Assembly (NCBI RefSeq): GCF_938045625.1
Contig: NZ_CALIAV010000065.1
Span: 1 to 54,763 of the forward strand
Source of the DNA: an uncultured Campylobacter sp.
GTDB taxonomy: Bacteria > Campylobacterota > Campylobacteria > Campylobacterales > Campylobacteraceae
Length of the DNA stretch: 54,763 nt
Direction: 5' to 3'
Both the position numbers and the translations under genes were made by a program. This document shows positions 27,572 through 35,403 of this stretch, in pieces (the first letter of the stretch is position 1; each line of letters begins with the position of its first letter). The notes under the pieces are model-generated. The model saw only the letters and a list, made by a program, of their open reading frames with translations. It ran no database searches and had not been told where the DNA came from.

Positions 27572-28150
27572 TTACTTTTTCGCCACGTTCACGTCGGCAG
27601 AGTGCTTTTGCAAGTACTGTATCACCAGCCACTCGTCGTCTTTGCCGATCGCCGTTCGCGCGATCATCGATTTTAGCAGGTTAGGCCACTGATTTGCCTT
27701 GTAGTGCGTGGTTTGATGTAGCGAATGGCACACTCCGCAGCTCTCTTTGTAAAGCTCGTCGCCCTTAGCAAAAAGTCCGCCTAGATCGCTCGTAAAGCCG
27801 TCTTTTTGCGCATAGACCACGGTCTCGACCTCGTCCCATTTGCCGTTAGCGCCCTTTTTTACGACCTTTATATCGGGCGTCGCGGTTTTGGCAAACGCCA
27901 CGGCGATGACGCGCTCGGAGTCACTAAAATAAACAACGTTGCTAACGGCGGGATTTTGGTAGCCTTTGACGGAGATTTTCACGCGGTCGCCCTGCGTGGC
28001 TAAAATTTTAACCCCGTTCGTCGGCAAGAGCCTGCCTATGCTTTTTTGCGACGTCGCGTCGGCATAGACGTCTTTTACCGACGGGCTGTATACCTCGCCC
28101 GCTGCAAAGAGCGAACAGGCAAGCAAGCTTGATAGTAGGATTTTTTTCAT
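27572..28150 (-). CDS. Monohaem cytochrome c, electron donor to TorA (Cj0265c-like)
   Basis: A 192-residue exported protein with a Sec signal peptide (KKILLSSLLACSLFAAGE) and one haem-c site, CGVCH at 138-142. The part before the haem domain (about 25-120) is a beta-rich SH3-like region seen in this Campylobacter family. It differs from the pentahaem TorC of E. coli; in C. jejuni the homologous small cytochrome is the donor for the TMAO/DMSO reductase encoded next to it. It is the first gene of the cytochrome-torA pair and has a clear promoter with direct repeats. Electron transfer to TorA is inferred from that parallel and from position. Confidence 0.88.
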   Translation of the reverse strand: MKKILLSSLLACSLFAAGEVYSPSVKDVYADATSQKSIGRLLPTNGVKILATQGDRVKISVKGYQNPAVSNVVYFSDSERVIAVAFAKTATPDIKVVKKGANGKWDEVETVVYAQKDGFTSDLGGLFAKGDELYKESCGVCHSLHQTTHYKANQWPNLLKSMIARTAIGKDDEWLVIQYLQKHSADVNVAKK

Positions 28151-28180
28151 TTTTCTCCCTTAAATTTAAGATGTAAAAGG

Positions 28181-28212
28181 ATTATATAAGAAAAGTATGA
28201 TGAAAGTATGAT
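28181..28212 (-). promoter_or_regulatory. Cytochrome-torA promoter with paired direct repeats
   Basis: On the minus strand a TATAAT (28181-28186) lies 30 bases before the cytochrome ATG. Just upstream, where a -35 box would be, AAAGTATGAT (plus-strand spelling) occurs twice at 28192-28201 and 28203-28212, an 11-base period, one helical turn. OmpR-family regulators bind such repeats, and an OmpR-type gene lies about 1.4 kb upstream. Binding itself is inferred. Confidence 0.55.
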
Positions 28213-28419
28213 TTTATGAAAATATAATTTTATATTTGCGCGGTTCATGCCGTAAATTTGCAAGTAAATTTTGCAAATTTAGCGGTAAAAGCTTACGAAA
28301 AAATACTAGTCTCGGTTTTAAATTTTAAAAGCGAATTCGGCAAGGTTATTGAAAGCAAATTTGAAAGCGTCAGCCCGCAAAACGCCCGAAATTTAGGATG
28401 GTTCGCGAGCCGAAAAATC

Positions 28420-29346
28420 CTACTCCGCGCTATAGCTTGAGAGCATATCAAAAGTAGGCGCGAAAAATAGCGCTCCGGTGACCGGCGTGCTAAAATCAAG
28501 CAATCTATCCGAGTTGCCGCGCGGCTCGCCGATAAACATCTTATTTAGCATCGCTTCAACCGTCGAAAACGTGCTAGCATACGCGATAAAGTACGTCCCC
28601 GTCACGCTTCCCTCGACAAAAGGCATATTTCCGCGAACGACTTTTTTATCATCGCCTACGTTTGCCGCGGCGGAGTGCGAGTTGCTAGGCTTTTCATCCT
28701 CGCTCATCTCGATGTCGTCTGCCTTAGTGCGGCCGATGACTTTTTCTTGCTCGCTCACGCTAGTTGCATTCCACTCTCTCATTTTGTGTTTATATTTTTG
28801 TACAAATACGTAGCTGCCGCCCTTAAATTTCCTATCCTCGTCACCGACTTTGGCAAAATAATCTCGGTCTTCGCCGCTTGGATTTTCGGTGCCGTCTACA
28901 AAGCCGATAATCGCTCTGCCGTCGTGGTATTTAAAACCCTGAGTTTCGTCTGCGAGCTTGGCAAATTTAAAAAGCTCGGCCTTTACATTTTGCGCCATAT
29001 CAAAGCAGTCCGCAGCGTCTAACGCCCTAATATGCACGTGGATATCGCCCGCAGTGCTCACGGCTTCGTGCTTGTCGCCTTTTATAGCTTTAAAATTTAC
29101 AAGCTCTTTTGGTAGCGGTTGCGGAAGTCCTAGTTTTAGCCACGCGTCGCGTCCGATGCCGATAACGCAGTTTACGTTCGCCTCCGCGCCAAACCTCACT
29201 TTAGCCGTTTTGTTTAAATTTACCACCAAAGCGCAAAGCCTCTCAAAGCCCTTTTTACAGGCGTTTTCGTCGCCGCTTAGCAACCAAGTTTGAAAGACGG
29301 TGTTATTGCCCGGCGCCTGCGTTACTTCTTGCGAATTTATTTGCAT
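28420..29346 (-). CDS. Dye-decolorizing (DyP-type) haem peroxidase
   Basis: A 308-residue DyP peroxidase of the YfeX-like class. The signature GFVDGTENP contains the catalytic aspartate D151, and NSHSAAANV contains the likely proximal haem ligand H224. SVTGTYFIAYAST and the LDFSTPVTGALFFAPT tail follow. It has no signal peptide, so it is cytoplasmic. These enzymes reduce peroxide with poorly known substrates; some have been linked to haem handling. AAGGAG precedes the ATG. It lies between the two-component genes and the cytochrome-torA pair, all on one strand, with its own likely promoter. Confidence 0.92.
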   Translation of the reverse strand: MQINSQEVTQAPGNNTVFQTWLLSGDENACKKGFERLCALVVNLNKTAKVRFGAEANVNCVIGIGRDAWLKLGLPQPLPKELVNFKAIKGDKHEAVSTAGDIHVHIRALDAADCFDMAQNVKAELFKFAKLADETQGFKYHDGRAIIGFVDGTENPSGEDRDYFAKVGDEDRKFKGGSYVFVQKYKHKMREWNATSVSEQEKVIGRTKADDIEMSEDEKPSNSHSAAANVGDDKKVVRGNMPFVEGSVTGTYFIAYASTFSTVEAMLNKMFIGEPRGNSDRLLDFSTPVTGALFFAPTFDMLSSYSAE

Positions 29347-29414
29347 ATTTTCTCCTTAAAGTTGATTTTAAAATTAGCAATTCGCATTTTACGACTTAAA
29401 TTTTAATTTATGCT

Positions 29415-29457
29415 AAATTTACGCTTTTAAGAAAACGTAAATTTTAAACGGATTATA
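29415..29457 (-). promoter_or_regulatory. DyP promoter with adjacent inverted repeat
   Basis: On the minus strand a TATAAT (29452-29457) is followed at the expected start site by a perfect 9-bp inverted repeat (AAATTTACG / CGTAAATTT, arms 29415-29423 and 29436-29444, 12-nt spacer). The dyad could be an operator, a 5' leader hairpin, or the terminator of the regulator gene upstream. Confidence 0.4.
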
Positions 29458-29507
29458 ATCGCCGAGTTTCGTATTAAACTATGACTTTTTGATTAAGCCG
29501 TCTTGCC

Positions 29508-30236
29508 TCAGATATAGCTCGTTTGACTCACCGTGCGCTGATTTTGCTCGCCCAAGATAAGCGCATATCCGCTGCCTTGGGCATTTTGAATGAGTTCTGG
29601 ATAGAGTTTTTTGCGTAGTTTATACACAAAACTTCGTATCGCGTCGGCGGTGCAGCTACCCTCCTGCCAGACGCACGCCTCGATCATCTCAAAGCTCACG
29701 ACGCGCCCTTGATTTTTTAGAAAAAGATGGAGCAAATTTTGCTCTTTTTTCGTTAGCGCCACAGGCTCGCCGTCCTTTGTTAGCCGCCTGCTAAAGGCAT
29801 TAAATTTAAAGCCGTTTTTTAGATCGACCTCCGCAAAATCGTTTTTAAATTTATTCGCCGCAAAGCTCATTTCCATGATGAGTTCGCGCTTTTCAAAGGG
29901 CTTTTTTAGTACGCCAAAGCTGCCTAGCTCTATCGCACTAAGCACGTTTTCGTCGCTATCGTATGCGGTGAGAAAAATAATGGGCACGTCCTTATCCAGC
30001 CCCCTGATGCGAGCCGCCATCTCAAGTCCGTTCATGTGTGGCATGTTGATATCCGAAAGCACCAAATTTACGCCCTTTGCCTCAAAAACCTCCAGCGCCT
30101 CTTTCGCGTTTGCGCAGGCGTAAACCTCGCTCACGTAGTTTTCGACCGATATTTTGATACTTTCGCGCAGGCTCTCGTTATCCTCGACGATGAGCAAATT
30201 TACGCCGTTTAAGATATTTTTTATTTTGCTATACAC
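29508..30236 (-). CDS. OmpR/PhoB-family response regulator
   Basis: A 242-residue regulator. The receiver domain has the acidic pair E18-D19, phospho-acceptor D62 in LSDINMPHMNG, T90 and K111. The C-terminal winged helix is about residues 135-228, with LTKKEQNLLHLFLKNQGRVVS, VWQEG and AIRSFVYKLRKKL. It is probably phosphorylated by the histidine kinase encoded 65 bases upstream and acts as a transcription factor. The start is GTG with GAGG five bases upstream. The nearest candidate target is the cytochrome-torA promoter, where an 11-bp-spaced repeat is visible. The signal and regulon are unknown. Confidence 0.92.
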   Translation of the reverse strand: MYSKIKNILNGVNLLIVEDNESLRESIKISVENYVSEVYACANAKEALEVFEAKGVNLVLSDINMPHMNGLEMAARIRGLDKDVPIIFLTAYDSDENVLSAIELGSFGVLKKPFEKRELIMEMSFAANKFKNDFAEVDLKNGFKFNAFSRRLTKDGEPVALTKKEQNLLHLFLKNQGRVVSFEMIEACVWQEGSCTADAIRSFVYKLRKKLYPELIQNAQGSGYALILGEQNQRTVSQTSYI

Positions 30237-30301
30237 GCTAGCCTCGTTTCTTGCTTGTAGTTCTTAATTCCTCAAACTAATTTTCCAATTTACAGCCACG
30301 T

Positions 30302-31402
30302 CTAAATTTCGCCCAAAAATAGCGTAAATTTAGTCGGATTTGCCGCGTTTTCAAGCTCCAGCGACCCGCCTAGCTTTTTTACGGCAAGCTCCCTAGCTAC
30401 GTTTAGCCCTGTGCCGGTGCCCGTATTTTTCGTCGTAAAAAATAGCTCGAAAATTTTATCGCTATCTGCTTTTACCCCGCCGCCGTTATCGCTCACGCTC
30501 ACGCTAAATAGCTCGCCGGCCCTCTTTAGCTCGATCAAAATTTGCGGCGTTTCGCATCCGCTATCAACCAGCACGTCCTTGGCGTTTGAGAGCAAAGAGA
30601 GCAGGATCTGCCTCACGTAGCTAGCGACGCTTTTAAGCTCGTATTTGCCGCCCTCGTGAGCAAATTTTAGCTCGATACCGTGAGAGTTTAGCTCTGGCCG
30701 CACTATCAAAATAAGCTCGTTTATGATATTAACGAGATCAAATTTCGCCGTCCCCTCGCCGCTTGAATAAAAATTTCTAAACGCCTTTATCGTTTCGTCC
30801 ATGAGCCTTAGGCTCTTTTTGCAGGCTGCGATTTGAGCCGGTATGCGCTCAAATTCGCCCTCGCTCGCGCACTCCTCAATGTTATCTAGATACAGCCCCA
30901 GCGCGCTTAGAGGCTGGCGCTGCTGATGCGAGATGGAGTTTATCATCTCGCCTACCAGCGCGGTTTTGGCGTGAACCAGCACCGAGCGCCTTTGCTCAAG
31001 CTCCTTTTTTTCGAGCTCCTTTTCGTGCGTAACGTCGGTGACCGCGAGGATAAATCCGTCAAATTTCACCCCGCCCTCAAGCACGTTCGATACGTTTAGC
31101 CTGAAGCTTTTTTCGCCCTTTTTTACTATAAAATCGCTCGAGTTTAGCGGGCTATTTTTGAGATTTTCAAAGCTTTTTAGCTCGCCAAGTCCCTGCGCCA
31201 CAACGATCATATCGTCAAATTTTGCCCCGTAAAAAATTTTTGGCGCCAGAGCAAAAATTCGCTCAAATTTTTTATTTATAAATTTTATGACGCCTTTTTT
31301 ATCGGCGTATAAAAGCCCCAAATTTAGCGTCTTGGCAAAGGCCCTGGCGACCTCGCTAGGCCCGCTTGCGTTACTCTTTGTAGCCCGCGATGTCAAGTCC
31401 AA
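30302..31402 (-). CDS. Cytoplasmic PAS-domain sensor histidine kinase
   Basis: A kinase of about 366 residues with no membrane segment. A PAS domain covers about 22-128 (LGLLYADKKGVIKFIN, ILAVTDVTHEKE). The phospho-acceptor is H159 in SISHQQRQPLSALGLYLDN, the type common in Campylobacterota. The ATPase domain has LLSNAKDVL, VSDNGGG and GTGTGLNVA. It should sense an internal, perhaps redox, signal and phosphorylate the OmpR-type partner. The frame begins inside the end of ribBA with a TTG; AAAGGG lies nearby but the exact start is uncertain, and the first 20 residues may not be translated. Confidence 0.9.
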   Translation of the reverse strand: MDLTSRATKSNASGPSEVARAFAKTLNLGLLYADKKGVIKFINKKFERIFALAPKIFYGAKFDDMIVVAQGLGELKSFENLKNSPLNSSDFIVKKGEKSFRLNVSNVLEGGVKFDGFILAVTDVTHEKELEKKELEQRRSVLVHAKTALVGEMINSISHQQRQPLSALGLYLDNIEECASEGEFERIPAQIAACKKSLRLMDETIKAFRNFYSSGEGTAKFDLVNIINELILIVRPELNSHGIELKFAHEGGKYELKSVASYVRQILLSLLSNAKDVLVDSGCETPQILIELKRAGELFSVSVSDNGGGVKADSDKIFELFFTTKNTGTGTGLNVARELAVKKLGGSLELENAANPTKFTLFLGEI

Positions 31403-32381
31403 AGCCCTTTAACGCGACGAAATCTTTGTTTTTATTTGCGCTTAAAAGCTCGATACGGCTGACGCCTAGCTTGTGTAAAATTTGTGCCCCGATGCCGTAG
31501 TCCTTGACCTGTCCACCGCACTTCTCCTCGCCTTGTAAAAACACCGCGACGCCGCCGTTTTTAGCTAGATACTCGAGCGAATCTCGCAAGTCGTCAAATT
31601 TATCCGAGCACAGTAGCTCTACGTCGCTTGAAATTTGATGAAATTTGACCGCGGTTTTGTCTTTTATCTCGCCAAAAACAAAGGCATAGTGACGCTCGCC
31701 TTTGTGATCTAGGATCTCGCATTTTAGGGCGTCAAAGCCCGCTATCTTAGCCGTGCTTTTTTCTTTTATCTCGATTAGGCTTTCGTGTTTTAGGCGGTAC
31801 TGCACGAGCTCGGAGACCGAGACCATATTTAGCCCAAATTTCTCGCAAAACGCCTCTAGATCTGGTCTGCGGGCCATATTTCCGTCCTCTTTTACGATCT
31901 CGCAGATGACGGCTGCTTGCGTTAGGCCGGCAAGCTTGCATAGATCGACCGAGCCTTCGGTGTGTCCGGTGCGGCTTAGTACGCCGCCTTTTTTAGCGAT
32001 GAGCGGGAAAATATGTCCCGGGCGCACGAAGTCCTGCGGCTTTGACATCGGATCGGCCGCTAGGCGGATCGTGACGTCGCGCTCGTATGCGCTCACGCCC
32101 GTGGTCGTATTTTTGGCGTCTATGGTGACGGTAAACGCCGTCTCGTGGCAGGATGTGTTTTTATCCACCATCAAATTTAGATCAAGACGACGCGCGATCT
32201 CCTCGTTTAGCGCGAGACACAGCACGCCTTTTGCGTGAGTGATGGCGAAATTTACCTTTTGCGTGTCGCTAAACGTCGCCGCAAATACCAGATCGCCCTC
32301 GTTTTCGCGATCCTCATCGTCGACCATTACGACCATTTTGCCGTTTTTGATGTCGTTTATGGCCTGTTCTACTCTATCCAT
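31371..32381 (-). CDS. ribB: 3,4-dihydroxy-2-butanone-4-phosphate synthase with a degenerate GTP cyclohydrolase II domain
   Basis: A 336-residue RibBA-like fusion. The N-terminal RibB domain is intact: DDEDRENEGDL at 21-31, FVRPGHIFPL, and HTEGSVDLCKLAGL. It converts ribulose-5-phosphate to the four-carbon unit of riboflavin. The C-terminal RibA-like part (about 205-336) keeps KDYGIGAQILHKLGV, but where RibA has the zinc site RVHSECLTGD...CDCG this protein has only QISSDVELLCSDKFDD, and the QEGRGIG loop is altered to GEEKCGG. So GTP cyclohydrolase activity is unlikely here and a separate RibA is expected elsewhere. AAGGAA precedes the ATG. The kinase gene overlaps its end. Confidence 0.92.
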   Translation of the reverse strand: MDRVEQAINDIKNGKMVVMVDDEDRENEGDLVFAATFSDTQKVNFAITHAKGVLCLALNEEIARRLDLNLMVDKNTSCHETAFTVTIDAKNTTTGVSAYERDVTIRLAADPMSKPQDFVRPGHIFPLIAKKGGVLSRTGHTEGSVDLCKLAGLTQAAVICEIVKEDGNMARRPDLEAFCEKFGLNMVSVSELVQYRLKHESLIEIKEKSTAKIAGFDALKCEILDHKGERHYAFVFGEIKDKTAVKFHQISSDVELLCSDKFDDLRDSLEYLAKNGGVAVFLQGEEKCGGQVKDYGIGAQILHKLGVSRIELLSANKNKDFVALKGFGLDIAGYKE

Positions 32382-33059
32382 TGTTATTCCTTGTTTAAAA
32401 ATTTGGGGTAATTATACATTTTTAGCTTTGAATTTAGGCTTTTGCGCGGGCTTTGCTTGAGATTTTACGGACTTTTTGCCGCGTCTAACTGTGACGCAAA
32501 CGGACTTTAGTTAAATTTAAACGAAGCGACCAGGCTTGTAAGTTTTTGTTTAATTTTTACGGATTTATCAAATTTGACCGATTTTGGGCATAACCCGCAT
32601 CTTGAAAATGCTAAAGGTTAAATTTGGCGATGTAGTAATATGAGCGAGGCAAATTTACAAGAATCGTTATTTTGGTTAAATTTGCCAAACCTTAAAATGG
32701 TGCGCGATACGATTTGGGTTGTTTTTCATCGCGGCAACCAAATTTAATCAAACTCGCCGCCGACTGCGTACCATTTTGGGGCAAATTTGCCGACCTTAAA
32801 AGCATAAACGATCGCCTAGCGTTACGCGAGCGGTAAATCTTTTTAACAACCATATCCTCATACCCCTGCTCAAACGGCTTTATCGCTCGCGCACTACGAT
32901 CGGCAACTTCAGCTCTTATACCTTACTAATATCTATTTTTTAAATGACTGCAAACGCCTTTATTCTAATTTGGTAAATTTTGTATACGCCGAATTTAACG
33001 GTCATTTTCTTGCGTTTTGTATTTGCGACAAAGACGGGAACGTTTAAATTTGACAAATT
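32382..33059. other. Long non-coding gap with diverged repeats
   Basis: About 680 bases with no supported gene. AAATTTGCC...ACCTTAAAA occurs twice in direct order (32678-32697 and 32783-32801, one indel and one substitution apart). AAAATGGT (32694-32701) faces ACCATTTT (32770-32777) in inverted order. AAATTT hexamers are scattered through it. It may be the trace of a lost gene or a decayed repeat element. Confidence 0.45.
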
Positions 33060-33503
33060 TTACTGTTTTGGTTTGATCTGATATTTCACGCCGAGTCTTG
33101 CAAATTCTTTAGCGAAAAACACGTTTAGATCGCGCAGGCTATCGTCGTTCATTTGGATGAGTTTTAGGCGGTTTTTCTTGTAAATTTTGATTTTTTTACT
33201 TTTTCTTTTTAGATACTGCGGCGTCTCAAGTCCCCAAAATTCGATATAAATTTCGCTTTGCTTCAGGTAAAAATCACTAATAACGCGTTCTTTGGTCGGC
33301 ACCTTTTTCTCGTAGATAAACTCTATACCGCGGTAAAATAGCCAATTTGCCACGATGAGCTCGGCACGGCTTTTTACCGTATCGCCGCTATCACTTTTAT
33401 ATCTAGTTTGCTTGATTTTTTGCTTTTTAAATAGCTTTAAAGCCAGCAAAACGATTACGATCAGCAGCAAAACGATTAAAATTTGAGATACGTCAAAGCT
33501 CAT
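33060..33503 (-). CDS. Membrane-tethered protein with a PD-(D/E)XK nuclease-like domain
   Basis: A 147-residue protein with one N-terminal hydrophobic helix (about 8-24) and a soluble domain that resembles the nuclease module attached to some helicase-IV-like proteins. It has KSRAELIVANWLFYRGIEF (E48), then VISDFYL (D77), then IYIEFWG (E88), then a lysine-rich helix YLKRKSKKIKIYKK and LKLIQM. The order E, D, E-x-W, K-rich helix matches PD-(D/E)XK folds and the helix-strand pattern agrees. Whether it cleaves nucleic acid is unknown. The gene starts 62 bases after the tRNA-fMet gene on the same strand and may be transcribed from the tRNA promoter. Confidence 0.65.
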   Translation of the reverse strand: MSFDVSQILIVLLLIVIVLLALKLFKKQKIKQTRYKSDSGDTVKSRAELIVANWLFYRGIEFIYEKKVPTKERVISDFYLKQSEIYIEFWGLETPQYLKRKSKKIKIYKKNRLKLIQMNDDSLRDLNVFFAKEFARLGVKYQIKPKQ

Positions 33504-33565
33504 AAATAATTTTCTTTAATTCAAAATTTGATTTTTTGGGGTAAGTGAAGGGTAAATTTTAGATT

Positions 33566-33640
<75 letters not shown>

Positions 33641-33652
33641 ATGAAATTTGAG

Positions 33653-33727
33653 TGGATGGGGTAAGAGGATTCGAACCTCTGGATGATTGGACCAAAACCA
33701 ATTGCCTTACCGCTTGGCGATACCCCA
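33653..33727 (-). tRNA. tRNA-Gln (UUG)
   Basis: A complete 75-nt cloverleaf with CCA encoded; acceptor TGGGGTA/TACCCCA, anticodon loop TTTTGGT with anticodon TTG, T arm GGTTCGAATCC. It lies 12 bases before tRNA-fMet in the same transcript. Confidence 0.96.
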
Positions 33728-33746
33728 GCCTGTAAAAAGAAATGTG

Positions 33747-33775
33747 ATTATATATATTTTTACCTTATTTGTCAA
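33747..33775 (-). promoter_or_regulatory. Consensus sigma-70 promoter of the tRNA operon
   Basis: On the minus strand TTGACA (33770-33775) and TATAAT (33747-33752) are both perfect and separated by exactly 17 bases; transcription should start near 33740, about 13 bases before tRNA-Gln. A full -35 box is rare among Campylobacter promoters and suits a strongly expressed stable-RNA gene. Confidence 0.85.
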
Positions 33776-33802
33776 GCTTTTTGGCAAATTTTCGCCGTTT
33801 TT

Positions 33803-34492
33803 TCAAAGTTTTTCCATAAAAGCCGTGCTATACGAGCCATTTAAGCGCCTATTTATATCGTCCTGCCAGCTAGCAGGTAGCGCTTCAAGAGCTCTAAATT
33901 TAGGCAACAAATCCAAATTTTCACTCGGATTAAAAAATAGTTTATTTATCTGCATCACGCTTAGAGCATTTTCGTTTTTTTGCAGGATCTCTATCTCGCA
34001 GCCGGCCTTGCATGACCCGTTTTCAAGCACTTTGTAGTACCAGCCGGTTAATCCCGTAGCAAAAATCTCTTTAGCCAAATTTGCATTTCCCCAGCGTTTT
34101 GCGAGCTTAAAACACGGTTTTCGCGGCTGGGTTACTTGTAGCACCAGCGAGCCGATTTTATGCACGTCGCCAACGTTTACACTAGTTTCATCCAGCCCGC
34201 TAACGGTTAAATTTTCGCCCATCGCGCCTAACGGCAAATTTTTAAGCCCAAGATAAGCTTCCCACGCGGGATAGTTTTCTAGCGAGTTTGCAAACACGGC
34301 TTTGTTTACGCCGCCGTGATGCTTAGCGTCGGCTACCTCGTCGCCCTCAAAACCAAGCTCGTTCGCGTAGATTTCGTCCGTTTGCGCATTTTTAAATATC
34401 GCCGAGCGCCACGCCTTGCCCAGCTCGCCCGTGGCCGCCGCGTTGCCGTACTGTCTTGCTTTACCTATCAAAAGCGCTTTTACGAATGCCAT
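33803..34492 (-). CDS. MOSC domain protein, YiiM-like
   Basis: A 229-residue MOSC protein. The core includes GFEGDEVADAKHHGGVNKAVF, GAMGENLTVSGL and the cysteine motif QPRKPCFKLAKRWG, all in the order of the YiiM group. E. coli YiiM is a molybdenum-cofactor reductase acting on N-hydroxylated bases such as 6-hydroxylaminopurine. Whether it has that role here is inference. It follows the DUF4230 gene by 7 bases with GAGGGC as ribosome site, so the two form one transcription unit. Confidence 0.88.
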   Translation of the reverse strand: MAFVKALLIGKARQYGNAAATGELGKAWRSAIFKNAQTDEIYANELGFEGDEVADAKHHGGVNKAVFANSLENYPAWEAYLGLKNLPLGAMGENLTVSGLDETSVNVGDVHKIGSLVLQVTQPRKPCFKLAKRWGNANLAKEIFATGLTGWYYKVLENGSCKAGCEIEILQKNENALSVMQINKLFFNPSENLDLLPKFRALEALPASWQDDINRRLNGSYSTAFMEKL

Positions 34493-34499
34493 CTTGCCC

Positions 34500-35186
34500 T
34501 CATGCCACGTTTTGCAGATTTAGCCGAACCTGCTCGCCCTCGTCGTTAAACTCAAATCTCACCGCCCTAGCCCCGAAGCTCTTTGCGATCGCCTCTAGCG
34601 TATCGCGCGCGGATTTGTGGATCTTGGACTGGAGCTGATTTATCAGGCGTACGGACATCTTTTCGACCTCGGCGCGCGCCTCCTCTATGAGCCTGTTTTT
34701 ATCCTCCTCGCTAAAGCTGCTACCGAAAAATCCATTTAGCGAATCAGGCAGCAAAAACGGGATAAATTTGCCGTTTTTCTCGTCGTAAAATTTCATATTC
34801 GCGATCGAAAATTTGTATTTGCAAGGCGGCATCTTGATGAGATACTCCTCGCTCGCGACGTTTACGATCTCTAGGCGCGGGCTCGTTAGGTCGTAGATGA
34901 AATTTATCTCAAACTCAAATATCATCGAGAGCTTTTTCTCGCTCACCAGCCAGCGCAGATACTCCTTGCCAAAGCTGCCAAATGCGTGGTCGGTTTTGGT
35001 CACGATCTCTTTGCTATAGACCTGAAAAACGGATAGCTCGCCGATGGATTTTAGCTGCGATATCTCGGTGCTAATCTGCGTCATCGCAGGCTTTTGCGCG
35101 GTTTTTAAGGCTTTATTAAATCTAAAAATCGTAAATACGCAAACCGCTAGCAAAATCGTTAAAATAAGGCTTGTAACATCTATCAT
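34500..35186 (-). CDS. DUF4230 membrane-anchored protein
   Basis: A 228-residue protein with one N-terminal membrane helix (about 5-22) and a large soluble domain of the DUF4230 type: LSVFQVYSKEIVTKTDHAFG, FEFEINFIYDLTSPRLEIV and VKMPPCKYKFSI-like strands, then a helical tail (about 160-215). The function of DUF4230 is unknown; the strands resemble stress-type anchored beta domains. It heads a two-gene unit with the MOSC protein. AAAGGAGC precedes the ATG. Confidence 0.75.
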   Translation of the reverse strand: MIDVTSLILTILLAVCVFTIFRFNKALKTAQKPAMTQISTEISQLKSIGELSVFQVYSKEIVTKTDHAFGSFGKEYLRWLVSEKKLSMIFEFEINFIYDLTSPRLEIVNVASEEYLIKMPPCKYKFSIANMKFYDEKNGKFIPFLLPDSLNGFFGSSFSEEDKNRLIEEARAEVEKMSVRLINQLQSKIHKSARDTLEAIAKSFGARAVRFEFNDEGEQVRLNLQNVA

Positions 35187-35296
35187 CTTTGCTCCTTTAA
35201 AAGGCGATTTTAGCGAAATTCGTTAAAATAATCGTTAAATTTGAGTTTTGGGTTGTTTTGTATCGATATAAATTTAAATTTACGGCGCAGTTTGGC

Positions 35297-35325
35297 AAAA
35301 CCCGCACCTTTGAGATACGGGTTTT
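35297..35325 (-). terminator. Second hairpin behind ilvA
   Basis: An 8-bp stem AAAACCCG / CGGGTTTT with a 13-nt loop, downstream of the stronger hairpin. It may back up termination or belong to the DUF4230 promoter region. Confidence 0.4.
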
Positions 35326-35360
35326 AAATTTGACGCAAATTTGAGGCAAATTTAACGCCA

Positions 35361-35389
35361 AGCCCAAATTTGATAGCTAAATTTGGGCT
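35361..35389 (-). terminator. Terminator hairpin behind ilvA
   Basis: A perfect 11-bp stem AGCCCAAATTT / AAATTTGGGCT with a 7-nt loop, 15 bases after the ilvA stop. Confidence 0.65.
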
Positions 35390-35403
35390 CAAATTTAAAC
35401 AGC

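Noticed and set aside
28258..28440. Plus-strand frame of 60 codons between the DyP and cytochrome genes
   Set aside because: No ribosome site; it overlaps the DyP gene end and has no recognisable pattern.
32382..32480. FMN riboswitch before ribBA
   Set aside because: The leader is only a few dozen bases with no RFN-element signature such as the conserved AGGAUA or GGG-CAG blocks.
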